DNA of 64,000 nt from Paenibacillaceae bacterium (lineage in GTDB: Bacteria; Bacillota; Bacilli; Paenibacillales; CANHGK01): positions 120,816 through 184,815 of the forward strand of contig CANHGK010000005.1 of assembly GCA_947460235.1 (NCBI GenBank), in the 5' to 3' direction. The notes under the pieces were generated by a model. It saw nothing but the letters and a program-made list of their open reading frames with translations, ran no database searches and was not told the DNA's origin. A program made the translations under genes and the position numbers. Shown piece after piece: positions 42,028-51,776 of the stretch. Every line of letters begins with the position of its first letter. The stretch's first letter is position 1.

Positions 42028-44778
42028 ATGACAGGTTGTATCAAGAAAGTGATGTTCATCATTCAAATCATCTGTTTGTTTGCTTGTTTCTTCGCCGGGA
42101 ACGTGTTGGCGCAAACTGATCTTGATTCGAAAGTGCCTGTCATTACACTCAACCCAAATGATTCAGTGTGGTTGTCTGATCAGATTATGATCATTGATGA
42201 TGGGGTGACGGATGCGGATACGCCTACGTCGCCTGAGAAAATGTACGATAAACTGAAGCGCGGGGAATATACGCGACATGGTGCAGGGAATCCCAGTCTA
42301 GGCTATAAAGATCATTCCGTTTGGTTGGCTTTTCAATATCGAACAAATGGGAAAATGTTTGAGCCGATGCTTCAAATTGCATATCCGCCACTTGACCATG
42401 TGACGGTATATCGCATCGATACAGTACAAGAAAAGGCGCAATCACTTATGCAAAGCGGTGATCAAGTGCCGTTTGAGCAACGTGAATTGAATGATCCTAC
42501 AATGATTGTAAGTTTGCCTTTTCAATCGAAGGAAACCGTAACGATTTTAGTGCATGCACAAACACGTGGGCCGATGAAAATTCCGATGCGTCTAGCTGAC
42601 AGTCATGCGATGTTACCACAGGTCGCGGGTGAACGTTTCATTGATGGCGCGTACTTTGCGGTATTACTATTGGTTGTGTTTTTGAATTTGATTTTCTACA
42701 TTTCATTCCGGAAGTTTAGGTATGTGGCGTATATTTTTTATGTGTTGAGTTTTGCCTTATTTGTTGCTTCGTTCAAAGGGTATGGGATGGCATATGCCTG
42801 GAAAAATATATATTGGGTAAATCAATATTCTGTGAATACCGGGGTGTTTATGTCCGCTGCCGCAGTCTCGTGGTTTTCGCTCATTTTCTTAAAGATGGAT
42901 ACCAATTTCCCGAAATTTGTTTGGGTATTAAAAGCCTATATTGGATTGAATATTTTTCTTGAACTCGTTCAATTTATTCTTCCATTTGAACGGATTGCAC
43001 CATTTGTTGCCGATGATGCCTTGATTTGTAGTGTGTTGTTGTTATTGTATGGATTGTTATCCTATCGAAAAAGTCGACCTGCCAAATTGTATTCATTGGC
43101 TTTTCTATTTCAATGTTCAGGGATTGCAATTACAGGAAGTGTAGCATTGGGTTTGTTGCCGTGTTACCCGTGGACAGAATATTCGATTCAAATTGGTTCA
43201 TTATTGCAGATCATTATTTTGTTTTTGGCGTTGTTTGATGAGATTCAAGAGATGCGCCGGTCCAAAGAGTTGGCCGATGCAGAGCGAATTGCTGCGCAAC
43301 AACAAAATCAGGCGCAACTCGCTGCATGGAATGACGAATTGAAATTGAAGGTGACGGAAAAAACGGTCTCATTGCAACAATTGTTAGACCATTCGGAGGA
43401 AGGGTTTTTTAAGGTCGAAAAAGATTTTACCATTGCAAATGAATATTCGGCTCAATGTCGACATTTATTTGGACTTCGCTTAGAAGGAATGGACGTTTGC
43501 GTCGTTTTGGCGCCGGATGACGATTTTCAACAACGCTTTATTTCGAATGTGTTACGTGATTTGTTTGCTGCCGTTCAACTGATGCAACGAGAAGTGTTGA
43601 AAACGTTATTGCCAGATCAAATGAAACGAAATGGTTTTGATATTCGCATCAGTTACAAATGGATTGATCCACAACCGGGGACGGACGCACATTTGTTAGT
43701 CATCGCGACAGACATTACCAATGAATTGCGTCTGCAATCCCAAATGGAAATCGAACGTGAACGATTCGAAATGGTCATCCAAGTATTTTCGCATCAAGAT
43801 GAATTTGTGGAAGTATTGGAGATGACGGAAGAATTGTTACATGAGCAACTTTCGGAATGGGTAGAAAAAGCATTTGAAGATGAGAGCGTTTATCAAGCAC
43901 TATTTCGTTCGGTGCATACACTAAAAGGGCAAGCGCATCAATTGAAGTTGAAAAATTTAGGGGAATCGCTTCATTTGTTAGAAGAACAATTGATCCAAAA
44001 GCATTGGAAAATCGCAAAGCCAGATCAAGTGGTCCGCGATGCATGGGATTCAGATGTGAATGTGTTACAACAATGGTTAGGTTCAAGTATGTTGAAACCT
44101 TCTTCCGTAGTATCCATTGAACGACGTCAATTAATGGAATTACGCGATCGCTTAATTAGTTTAGATGATTCAACATTAAGCAAGGAGTTTTTGGAGTTAT
44201 TAAATCGTTATTTAATGAAAACGATGCATGATTTGCTAGCGACATATCCAGCCTATGTGGAGCGAATTGCACGAACATTGGATAAATGGATATCACCAAT
44301 GGTCATAGAGGGTTCGTTGGTGTTTGTAGATCCAGAGCGGTTTCAAGGATTTGTCCGTTCATTGGTGCATATGTTTAGAAATATGATCGATCACGGGATT
44401 GAATCGGTGGATGAACGGGTTGAAAAAGGGAAATCGGAAGTTGGACACGTCGGATGTAAAATTGAAAAGCAAGAAAATGAAGTTGTGATCGTGATTTTTG
44501 ATGACGGACGCGGAATGCATATTGAGCAAATTCGCAAACGTGCGATTCAAAAAGGATTAATCGATTCGGACCGGGCGGAGCAACTTACAGATGAAGAAAC
44601 GTTGTCATTGATTTGGTGCGATGGATTTTCGACCAAAGATCAAGCGACCGAATTGTCGGGGCGTGGTGTCGGATTATCTGCGGTCAAAGAACAAGTTGAT
44701 CAGCTTGGTGGACAGGTTCATGTGCGGTCTGTGCCAGGAGAAGGAACCGAATTCCGGATTGCAATTCCTTGTGAATAA
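42028..44778 (+). CDS. 7TMR-DISM sensor kinase with CheA-like Hpt and ATPase end
   Basis: A 916-aa protein. Signal peptide, an extracytoplasmic 7TMR-DISM extracellular-2-type domain (about 35-190; SVWLAFQYR), seven membrane helices (about 205-400), a coiled coil (AERIAAQQQNQAQLAAWNDE), a PAS-like region (about 455-560), an Hpt-type helix with phospho-His motif RSVHTLKGQAHQL, a dimer region and HATPase_c (MFRNMIDHGIES, FDDGRGM, SGRGVGLSAVKEQVDQLGG). The Hpt plus CheA-type ATPase without a CheW-like domain or receiver is unusual. ATG 42028 is 7 bases after GGGAGG. It converges on a degenerate HD-GYP gene. The response regulator target is not in view. Confidence 0.88.
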   Translation: MTGCIKKVMFIIQIICLFACFFAGNVLAQTDLDSKVPVITLNPNDSVWLSDQIMIIDDGVTDADTPTSPEKMYDKLKRGEYTRHGAGNPSLGYKDHSVWLAFQYRTNGKMFEPMLQIAYPPLDHVTVYRIDTVQEKAQSLMQSGDQVPFEQRELNDPTMIVSLPFQSKETVTILVHAQTRGPMKIPMRLADSHAMLPQVAGERFIDGAYFAVLLLVVFLNLIFYISFRKFRYVAYIFYVLSFALFVASFKGYGMAYAWKNIYWVNQYSVNTGVFMSAAAVSWFSLIFLKMDTNFPKFVWVLKAYIGLNIFLELVQFILPFERIAPFVADDALICSVLLLLYGLLSYRKSRPAKLYSLAFLFQCSGIAITGSVALGLLPCYPWTEYSIQIGSLLQIIILFLALFDEIQEMRRSKELADAERIAAQQQNQAQLAAWNDELKLKVTEKTVSLQQLLDHSEEGFFKVEKDFTIANEYSAQCRHLFGLRLEGMDVCVVLAPDDDFQQRFISNVLRDLFAAVQLMQREVLKTLLPDQMKRNGFDIRISYKWIDPQPGTDAHLLVIATDITNELRLQSQMEIERERFEMVIQVFSHQDEFVEVLEMTEELLHEQLSEWVEKAFEDESVYQALFRSVHTLKGQAHQLKLKNLGESLHLLEEQLIQKHWKIAKPDQVVRDAWDSDVNVLQQWLGSSMLKPSSVVSIERRQLMELRDRLISLDDSTLSKEFLELLNRYLMKTMHDLLATYPAYVERIARTLDKWISPMVIEGSLVFVDPERFQGFVRSLVHMFRNMIDHGIESVDERVEKGKSEVGHVGCKIEKQENEVVIVIFDDGRGMHIEQIRKRAIQKGLIDSDRAEQLTDEETLSLIWCDGFSTKDQATELSGRGVGLSAVKEQVDQLGGQVHVRSVPGEGTEFRIAIPCE

Positions 44779-44780
44779 TG

Positions 44781-44830
44781 AAAGGACATTGGAAGCGGTC
44801 GTTAGATGACCACATGCCAATGTCCTTTTG
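44781..44830. terminator. Bidirectional terminator
   Basis: AAAGGACATTGG (44781-44792) pairs with CCAATGTCCTTT (44817-44828), with T on the plus and A/T on the minus side. It separates the convergent kinase and HD-GYP genes. Confidence 0.85.
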
Positions 44831-44834
44831 CAAT

Positions 44835-45962
44835 TTAAAAGATTTTTTTGATGAAGAGTTCCGGATACATCCGTAGCATGATGATTTGACCAACACGGAA
44901 ATTGAATACTTTCGGATTCGTAATATAAACGTACGGAGAATGAACATCACTCTCGTCCTGCTCGGCGACAAGGCCAATACTCCCATCGGAAAGTTCAACC
45001 AAGCGTCCCATCGGATACGGATGAAACCATGCAGTGAATGCTTTAATCACTTCAGGGTCGAAGTGGTTCCCATTATCAGCTGCGATGAAATCAAAGGCTT
45101 TATCGCAACTTACTTTTTCACGATCTCTCCGGTCGGTTTGAAGTGAAACGTACGTTCTTGCAACGCTTACGATGCGAGCAAACAAACTAATTTCTGTACC
45201 CGTAAGTCCTCTTGGTGATCCTGAGCCATTAAATCGTTCGTGATGTTCATAGGCTACCGCAGCGACCCGTTCATTCTCAAATTGCAGGACACTGTAGTAT
45301 CCTTCTTCCATGTGCACCTTACGGTCCTCATCAGTGATTTCGAGGTCGTGAATCATTTTTGAGGGGTCAAGATTTTGTTTTTTTGAGAGTATTCGGCAGT
45401 ATCCCATGTTATAGAACAACGATGCTTTTGCAAGTTCACAAAGGTCTTCACGTGATAAATTAAGTTCCTCGCCAATGACAAGTGCGCACGCCAATACGTG
45501 CACATGTCGAATCGAATTCATCGATAAATTCAACAAATTCGCAATGGGAATGATTAAATTGGGGCTGGATAAAACAGTTGTAATGATTTCTTCAATGTCT
45601 TTGAATTTAGCGGAGCTATCCGCGTGGTTAACGAAAAAAGGAATTAAAAATTTACGTACTTCCGAGTGAAATTGATACGTGCGAAATGAAATTAGTTGTT
45701 TTAACGTATCGTTCGTACCATTAAACAGAAGGTTTATTCGACTTTTTAATTCAACGGACTGTTCGATTTGTTCGTTTTTTCTCTTTTGTAACTTTTGAAT
45801 GTCGAGGATGTTAACTTCTTTGACATTGGCGATGTGAATCTCTTGAATTAATCTTTCCGTAATTAACGTGCCTTTTGTTGCGATTTGATTGCCATATGGA
45901 TCAAATACTTCTTTGAAAATTACCATGCCAGGTTGTAGGTGTTGAACTTCAATGGTAAGCAT
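44835..45962 (-). CDS. Degenerate HD-GYP-domain protein
   Basis: A 375-aa cytoplasmic protein. The N-terminal region (LQPGMVIFKEVFDPYGNQIA TKG) is the small beta domain often found before HD-GYP domains. The HD-GYP fold follows but its catalytic marks are lost: the HD pair normally in LLHDIGK is replaced by LFYNMGYCRI, and HHExxDGxGYP reads HHERFNGSGSP. A further beta domain ends the protein (GRLVELSDGSIGLV). True HD-GYP enzymes hydrolyse cyclic di-GMP; this one probably cannot and may instead bind it or another partner. ATG 45962 is 9 bases after GGGG. Confidence 0.85.
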   Translation of the reverse strand: MLTIEVQHLQPGMVIFKEVFDPYGNQIATKGTLITERLIQEIHIANVKEVNILDIQKLQKRKNEQIEQSVELKSRINLLFNGTNDTLKQLISFRTYQFHSEVRKFLIPFFVNHADSSAKFKDIEEIITTVLSSPNLIIPIANLLNLSMNSIRHVHVLACALVIGEELNLSREDLCELAKASLFYNMGYCRILSKKQNLDPSKMIHDLEITDEDRKVHMEEGYYSVLQFENERVAAVAYEHHERFNGSGSPRGLTGTEISLFARIVSVARTYVSLQTDRRDREKVSCDKAFDFIAADNGNHFDPEVIKAFTAWFHPYPMGRLVELSDGSIGLVAEQDESDVHSPYVYITNPKVFNFRVGQIIMLRMYPELFIKKIF

Positions 45963-46071
45963 AATCATCAACCCCGCATTTTCTTTTTCTTTATGTAAGT
46001 TATTATAACGGGAACTATATTGTTAGGGCAAATCGCTAATTACAAATTAATTTATAATATACATAAAACCG

Positions 46072-46092
46072 ATTTATCTTTTACCGATAAAT
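46072..46092. promoter_or_regulatory. Inverted repeat upstream of MMPL gene, possible operator
   Basis: ATTTATC (46072-46078) and GATAAAT (46086-46092) are separated by 7 bases and lie 14 bases downstream of a TATAAT (46053-46058). The position fits a repressor site overlapping the transcription start. No regulator gene sits next to it. Confidence 0.4.
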
Positions 46093-46131
46093 GTTAAAGT
46101 GAAATCAAAAATCAATTATGGAGGGATTTAT

Positions 46132-48357
46132 TTGGCAGTGAATCGATTGGAAAAATGGGCTTCCTTAGTTGCAGGCCCAAAAACGAAGTGGATTACATTG
46201 TTTGTATGGATTGTGATTGTAGGGTTGGTGAATGGATTCTGGCCACAAGTGAACAAAGAAGTGAAAAATAACGAAGGTCTTTTTACACGTGATTATCCCT
46301 CTGTGGTTGCATCGAAGATTGAGAAGCGTGAGTATCCATCCGAATCGGGTAAACCAGGATTGCTTGTGTGGTTCCGGGCGAGCGGATTAACTTCTGATGA
46401 TGTAAAGGGTATCGTTTCATTAACGAAATCACTCGGCGAAAAACCGCTTGATCATCAATCAAATCTTATGCGATTGGATCAAATTCCGCCAATGGTGCTT
46501 CCATCCATTATCGCACCTGATGCAAAAGCGTTTATTTTGCCGATTTCATTTGATGACAAAGCGGAAGTAGGGGATTTGAAGAAATCTCGAGCTGCTTTGA
46601 TTGAGCGTGTTGATACGATTTTTGCAGATAAACCTTTTGATGTTAAAACAGATGATGCATCGAAGTTGCTTGCACGTTTTACTGGTCCAGTCGGGATCGC
46701 GATTGATGCGACGGATTTGTTTTTGAGTGCGGATTTGAAATTGATTATTGCGACGACGATGCTCGTCTTGGTGTTGTTGTTGCTCATTTATCGTTCACCG
46801 ATTTTGGCGTTCTTACCACTTATTGGTGTTGGTTTCGCTTATGGTGTGATTAGTCCGATGCTTGGTTGGATGGCACAAAACGGATGGATCATCGTGGAGG
46901 ATCAATCGACCTCGATTATGAGTGTGTTACTGTTTGGTGCGGGTACGGATTACTGTTTGTTCCTGATCGCGCGATTCCGTGAAATATTGCAGGTTGAATC
47001 CTCCAAAACAAAAGCGTTATTACAAGCTTTTTCAGGTACAGTGGGAGCAATTACGATGAGTGGACTGACGGTGGTTATTTCACTGTTAACGTTGTTACTT
47101 GCTGATCAAGGGAATATTCAACGATTTGCGATTCCGTTTAGTTTGGCAATTCTAATCATGATGGTGGCTAGTGTTACCTTGATGCCTGCGTTACTTGCCA
47201 TCTTTGGCCGAGCTTCCTTTTTCCCGTTCATACCGCGAACAGAATCCATGTTACGTGAGCGGGCGACAAAGAAAAACAAACCATATGTTGCACCAAAACA
47301 AGGCGGTCGCATCGGTAACTGGATAGGTCGTACGGTGGTGACACGTCCATGGACCATTATTATCGCAACAGTCGTAATCCTTGGTGGGATGGGCGTGATG
47401 GTCACACAAATCGAGTATACGAATGATATTTTATCATCATTCCCGAAAAATATGCCTTCCCGTGAAGGGTTCAATATCATTGGAAATAATTTTTCAAAAG
47501 GTGATCTTGCTCCGCTTACGGTCATTGCTGATTTGAAAGGCAAAGATATTGATGTAGGCGGCACATTGAAAAAACTCGATTTTCTAGATCGTATTGAAGG
47601 TCCAACGGCGGGCAAAGAAACGACCTCGCTTCAAGCGTGGACGGTTCGTTTCAAAGGAAATCCATATGATTCTGCAGTCGTAGCACACATCCCGGATGTG
47701 CGAAGCGCAGTGGAAACGGCGTTGTCCGATGCGGGATTAACCGATTCAAGTAGTCTCGTGTGGATTGCAGGTCAATCAGCGACGCAGTACGATCAAGAAC
47801 AAGCGAATTCGCATGATACAAACCTGATTGTCCCGATGGTAATCGGATTGATTTCATTGTTGTTACTTGTCTACTTGCGTTCGATCGTTGCAACGGTCTA
47901 CTTGGTGTTGACGGTCATTCTTTCATTTTTCTCGGCGCTCGGTGTGGGCTGGTTGGTGCTGCATTATGGCATGGGTGCTGAAGCAATTAGCGGCGCGATC
48001 CCGTTGTATTCATTCGTGTTTATTGTAGCACTTGGTGAGGATTACAACATTTTCATGATTTCAGGCATTTGGAAAAAACGTCTGGTCATGCCGCTCAAGC
48101 AAGCCATCAGCGAAGGTGTGAGCGATACGAGCGGTGTCATTACGTCTGCCGGACTCATTTTGGCAGGAACATTCGCAGTGCTTGCCACATTACCGATTCA
48201 AGTATTACTCCAGTTTGGGATTATTACCGCAATTGGCGTATTGCTCGATACGTTTATCGTTCGTCCATTTTTGGTGCCGGCCATTACGGTCGTGTTAGGC
48301 AAGTCAGCATTTTGGCCGGGGGATCATCGTGTCGTGATGAAAGAAATGTTGAAATAA
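46132..48357 (+). CDS. MMPL/RND-family membrane exporter (second)
   Basis: A 741-aa MMPL protein starting at TTG 46132, 6 bases after GGAGGG (ATG or GTG codons upstream have no site). Layout: first helix, large outer loop (about 45-195), helices with LLFGAGTDYCLFLIARFRE, central cytoplasmic linker rich in Lys, second loop, and the repeat with FIVALGEDYNIFMISGIWKK. The Asp-Tyr pairs of both halves are kept. It belongs to the YdgH/YdfJ-like actinobacterial/Bacillota branch and is only distantly related to the exporter at 16962. Substrate unknown; probably hydrophobic. Confidence 0.92.
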   Translation: MAVNRLEKWASLVAGPKTKWITLFVWIVIVGLVNGFWPQVNKEVKNNEGLFTRDYPSVVASKIEKREYPSESGKPGLLVWFRASGLTSDDVKGIVSLTKSLGEKPLDHQSNLMRLDQIPPMVLPSIIAPDAKAFILPISFDDKAEVGDLKKSRAALIERVDTIFADKPFDVKTDDASKLLARFTGPVGIAIDATDLFLSADLKLIIATTMLVLVLLLLIYRSPILAFLPLIGVGFAYGVISPMLGWMAQNGWIIVEDQSTSIMSVLLFGAGTDYCLFLIARFREILQVESSKTKALLQAFSGTVGAITMSGLTVVISLLTLLLADQGNIQRFAIPFSLAILIMMVASVTLMPALLAIFGRASFFPFIPRTESMLRERATKKNKPYVAPKQGGRIGNWIGRTVVTRPWTIIIATVVILGGMGVMVTQIEYTNDILSSFPKNMPSREGFNIIGNNFSKGDLAPLTVIADLKGKDIDVGGTLKKLDFLDRIEGPTAGKETTSLQAWTVRFKGNPYDSAVVAHIPDVRSAVETALSDAGLTDSSSLVWIAGQSATQYDQEQANSHDTNLIVPMVIGLISLLLLVYLRSIVATVYLVLTVILSFFSALGVGWLVLHYGMGAEAISGAIPLYSFVFIVALGEDYNIFMISGIWKKRLVMPLKQAISEGVSDTSGVITSAGLILAGTFAVLATLPIQVLLQFGIITAIGVLLDTFIVRPFLVPAITVVLGKSAFWPGDHRVVMKEMLK

Positions 48358-48379
48358 GAATACTTAACCTATTATTTTG

Positions 48380-48427
48380 AAGCTATTCAGTGTGCAGGGT
48401 GATGCTTGCGGACTGGATAGCTTTTTT
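48380..48427 (+). terminator. Rho-independent terminator
   Basis: AAGCTATTCAGT (48380-48391) pairs with ACTGGATAGCTT (48412-48423), one mismatch, followed by a T run. Confidence 0.85.
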
Positions 48428-48510
48428 CATGTTCGTCATCGTCATACTTTTGCTTCAGGTGCATACGCTTGGAAAAACGATGTTTTCTGATGTGAAAGGG
48501 TGTGCGGTTG

Positions 48511-49542
48511 ATGATAAAATTCGTTAAGAACATGAGTCGTCTAAAAAAAGTGTGTGGGTTGTTACTGAGTATATTAATCTTCGTAATGATGTTCTCGGGA
48601 TGCGGAAAAGATTCACCGCAAGATGTAAAGACGGGGTTACAGGCTAAGTTAAATGGATTGGAAAGTTATCGGTCAGAAGGTGAGATGATCATTCATTCGC
48701 CAGTCAAATCAACAACGTATAAGGTGAAGGTGGCATTTCGCAAACCACATTTTTACCGTATTGAATTGGAATCAAAGGATCGTGCAATGCGGCAAACGGT
48801 CATTCGCAATGATGAGGGTGTCTTTTTGGTTACACCGAATTTGAATAAGACGTTTCGTTTTCAATCCAATTGGCCAACGCCGCAAGGTCAGGTCTATTTG
48901 TATCAAACGTTGTTATCAGCAATTTTGTCTGATTCAAATGGAAAAATTACACCGTCCGAAAATGGTGCTGACGTGAAATTCTCAGTCATGGCCAAATATC
49001 CGCATCATATTTTAACGTCTCAAAATATCGTGCTCGATGCAAAAACCTATTCGCCCAAAATAGTTGAAGTGCTCGATGAAAAATCCCGTTCGAGAATTAC
49101 AGTGACATTTACTAAGCATGAAGAAAATATTTCGTTTGCTGCAGATGCATTTCAAGTGCCGACTCGAACGAATCCCGTGACCCCACAAGTGACACCAAAA
49201 ACGACGGTTTCCATTCATGAACCAGCCTATCAACCGGGCGGCGTTGCCAAATATGATGAACAAACCTTTGAATATGGTGGGAAAGAAACGCTCGTTCAAC
49301 GATTTGCGGGATCATATGATTATAGTGTGTGGAGTTCATTGCCAGGTGTTGCTACAGAACCGCTCACCACAGTTGCTGAAAGTTTGGTCGATTTAGATGC
49401 GGGGTTTGGTTTGATGGAAAGTACGGACCAATTAGTATGGTGGCAAGATGGTCTGGAATACCGTTTGCACACCTCGGAGTTGCCGATAAATGAGATGATC
49501 CAGGTGGCCGATTCGATTGATGTATGGTCGCAAAAACCGTAA
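48511..49542 (+). CDS. ydcC: LolA-fold lipoprotein, YdcC-like (sporulation-associated)
   Basis: A 343-aa lipoprotein: signal peptide with lipobox VMMFSGC (Cys about 31), then a LolA-like beta barrel (SYRSEGEMIIHSPVKSTTYK, FYRIELESKDRAMRQTVIRN, FKHE-type strands) and a C-terminal domain (FAGSYDYSVWSSLPGVATEP). Position directly before alr-ndoAI-ndoA is that of B. subtilis ydcC, a sporulation gene related to GerS of clostridia, where such proteins act in spore cortex work. ATG 48511 was chosen; ATG 48532 is also possible. Confidence 0.85.
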   Translation: MIKFVKNMSRLKKVCGLLLSILIFVMMFSGCGKDSPQDVKTGLQAKLNGLESYRSEGEMIIHSPVKSTTYKVKVAFRKPHFYRIELESKDRAMRQTVIRNDEGVFLVTPNLNKTFRFQSNWPTPQGQVYLYQTLLSAILSDSNGKITPSENGADVKFSVMAKYPHHILTSQNIVLDAKTYSPKIVEVLDEKSRSRITVTFTKHEENISFAADAFQVPTRTNPVTPQVTPKTTVSIHEPAYQPGGVAKYDEQTFEYGGKETLVQRFAGSYDYSVWSSLPGVATEPLTTVAESLVDLDAGFGLMESTDQLVWWQDGLEYRLHTSELPINEMIQVADSIDVWSQKP

Positions 49543-49626
49543 TCCAGGCATGCTTGTCCAATTAACATTTTGTGCCTAATTCAATAGAAATGGCATAAAT
49601 ACAGCATTTTTTTTGCTTAAAATGGA

Positions 49627-49655
49627 TTGACAGCATAATGATGCGCCTTTAAGAT
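49627..49655 (+). promoter_or_regulatory. Sigma-A promoter of alr
   Basis: A perfect -35 TTGACA (49627-49632), a 17-base spacer and TAAGAT (49650-49655), 32 bases upstream of the alanine racemase start. Confidence 0.65.
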
Positions 49656-49687
49656 AAGGTATGACATTGCGGAGAGGGATGTGTGAG

Positions 49688-50899
49688 ATGGAGTCGTTTC
49701 ATCGACCGACGCGGGTAGAGATTTCACTCGATGCGTTGGAGCACAACATGACGCAATTTCAACAAATGCTTCCAACCAATCTGCAAATGATGGCTGTCGT
49801 GAAAGCAAATGGGTATGGTCACGGTGCAGTCCAAATCGCCCGTGAAGCGCTTTCACGAGGGATCCAGTATTTGGGAGTTAATTTTTTGGATGAAGCATTG
49901 GAGTTGCGACTTGCAGGAATTTCCGGTCCGGTTTTGGTTCTAGGATATACGCCGCCAGATGCTATTTTTGAAGCGTGGAAGCATGATGTGACGATCGCGG
50001 TGTTTAGCGATGAACTGCTTGATGCGATACGTGTCGTTGGGACAGCGGAACGTCCTTTGAAGGTCCACGTGAAAGTGGATACTGGGATGAGTCGTTTGGG
50101 CATACCGGATCATGATGATGCAGTAGATTTTACAAAAAAACTTTCAGAAATGTCGAATGTTTTTGTGGAAGGTCTATTCACACACTTCGCAGTTGCCGAT
50201 GAATTAGATAAGAGCTTTACGAGGATACAATATGAGAAGTTCCAACGTCTTGTCGCGGCGATTGCCGAACAAGGAGTTTATATTCCGTTGCGGCATGCAG
50301 GTAATAGTGCGGCTGCCATTGATTCTCCTGAGTGGAGTGGGAATATGGTGCGCGTTGGCGTAAGCTTGTATGGTTTATATCCCTCGAATGAAGTTCAGAC
50401 ACAACGCATTGCGCTGCGTCCTTTGATGCAGTTCAAGACGGGAATTGTCCTTTTGAAAACGGTAAATGCAGGTACACCGGTAAGTTACGGATGTACGTTT
50501 GTTACACATAAAGTGACTCGCGTAGCCACCATTCCCGTTGGGTATGGCGACGGATTTACGCGCATGCTGACCGGCAAGGCAGAAGTGCTTGTGCGTGGTA
50601 AGCGAGTTCCGATCATTGGCCGAATTTGCATGGATCAATGTATGGTCGACGTAACGGATGTTCCAAATGTTCGAGTTGGAGACGAAGTGGTTTTGTTTGG
50701 GGAACAAAACTTTGACGGCCTCGAAGACCGAATTACGGTCGAAGAACTTGCTACTAAATTAGGAACAATTAATTACGAAATTACGTGTATGGTTTCACAC
50801 CGGGTTCCACGGGTATTTCTGCGCGAAGGGGTTCGCGAAGACGTGGTGAATCTGTTGTTTCATACAGAAGGCAAACCGCTCGCCGATCACGTGACGTGA
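49688..50899 (+). CDS. alr: Alanine racemase
   Basis: A 403-aa PLP enzyme making D-alanine for peptidoglycan. The N-terminal barrel has the Schiff-base Lys motif VVKANGYGHGAVQIA (Lys about 41), MSRLGIP, RHAGNSAAAID and VRVGVSLYGLYPS. The C-terminal domain has the catalytic Tyr region VSYGCTFVT and GRICMDQCMVDVT. Length is normal for the family. ATG 49688 is 10 bases after GAGAGG. Followed by ndoAI as in Bacillus. Confidence 0.97.
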   Translation: MESFHRPTRVEISLDALEHNMTQFQQMLPTNLQMMAVVKANGYGHGAVQIAREALSRGIQYLGVNFLDEALELRLAGISGPVLVLGYTPPDAIFEAWKHDVTIAVFSDELLDAIRVVGTAERPLKVHVKVDTGMSRLGIPDHDDAVDFTKKLSEMSNVFVEGLFTHFAVADELDKSFTRIQYEKFQRLVAAIAEQGVYIPLRHAGNSAAAIDSPEWSGNMVRVGVSLYGLYPSNEVQTQRIALRPLMQFKTGIVLLKTVNAGTPVSYGCTFVTHKVTRVATIPVGYGDGFTRMLTGKAEVLVRGKRVPIIGRICMDQCMVDVTDVPNVRVGDEVVLFGEQNFDGLEDRITVEELATKLGTINYEITCMVSHRVPRVFLREGVREDVVNLLFHTEGKPLADHVT

Positions 50900-51043
50900 A
50901 CGTATCACGTACGTTCGGATATAGATCACACAATCGTTACTCAAAAAGCTCCCATACCAAAACAAAAACGGAGAGCTGTAACGGTTGACTACATTTTATT
51001 ATGGGATTTTTGTGCTTGGGAATCGTTTTTGGGGGTGCTTGAT

Positions 51044-51325
51044 ATGTCCAACTTGGATAACACAAAGCGTATTATGATTAGTTTGCCGGATTACATGCTT
51101 GAGGAAGTAGACGTTGTTGTTGAAGAAGAACGTCTTAACCGTAGTGAGTGGATTCGACAGGCGATGAGCAAAATGTTGACCGAGAAGAAGAAACAATCAA
51201 TTCGCGAAAAAATGCAACGTGGCTATGCAGAAATGGCAAACATTAACTTGCGCATCGCGTCGGAGTCGTTTTTGGTCGAAGGTGAGGCCGATCTCACGAT
51301 GGAGCGTATGGTGAGCGGGGTGTAA
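51044..51325 (+). CDS. ndoAI: EndoAI antitoxin (ribbon-helix-helix, CopG-like)
   Basis: A 93-aa antitoxin. The N-terminal ribbon-helix-helix domain ([36 protein letters not shown]) binds DNA as a dimer; the C-terminal tail ([20 protein letters not shown]) wraps the toxin, as known for B. subtilis EndoAI. ATG 51044 follows GGGGGTG. It is 4 bases upstream of ndoA. Confidence 0.95.
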   Translation: MSNLDNTKRIMISLPDYMLEEVDVVVEEERLNRSEWIRQAMSKMLTEKKKQSIREKMQRGYAEMANINLRIASESFLVEGEADLTMERMVSGV

Positions 51326-51329
51326 TGTC

Positions 51330-51680
51330 TTGAACGTGAAACGTGGAGATGTTTTCTTTGCGGATCTGTCTCCTGTGGTTGGTTCCGAGCAAGGTGGAGT
51401 TCGTCCGGTACTTGTCATTCAGAATGATATAGGTAATCGGTATAGTCCGACCGTAATCATAGCAGCGATCACTGCACAAATCCAGAAAGCTAAATTGCCC
51501 ACGCACGTCGAGATTCACGCGAAGACGCACGGGTTCGATCGCGATTCTGTGATTTTGTTGGAGCAAATTCGGACGATTGATAAGTCTAGATTGACCGACA
51601 AGATTACACATCTAGATGATGATATGATGCGAAAAGTTAACGAAGCCTTAACGATAAGTGTCGGATTGGTAACATTATAA
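51330..51680 (+). CDS. ndoA: EndoA (MazF) mRNA interferase
   Basis: A 116-aa toxin almost identical in pattern to B. subtilis Endo[57 protein letters not shown] and [14 protein letters not shown]. It cuts RNA at UACAU-type sites in Bacillus. The start is TTG 51330, four bases after the antitoxin stop. This conserved chromosomal copy is distinct from the MazF at 3222. Confidence 0.96.
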   Translation: MNVKRGDVFFADLSPVVGSEQGGVRPVLVIQNDIGNRYSPTVIIAAITAQIQKAKLPTHVEIHAKTHGFDRDSVILLEQIRTIDKSRLTDKITHLDDDMMRKVNEALTISVGLVTL

Positions 51681-51687
51681 TAATAGC

Positions 51688-51735
51688 GGGGCTTGCTCTC
51701 GCGTGGTACAAGCCATCGCGAAGCAGGCTCTTTTT
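51688..51735 (+). terminator. Probable terminator
   Basis: GGGCTTGCTCTCGCG and CGCGAAGCAGGCTC can form an imperfect stem with G-U pairs, followed by TTTTTG at 51730-51735. Confidence 0.5.
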
Positions 51736-51776
51736 GTCGACTTGTAGACTGATTTTTAATGAGGGAGATTGGTAAT

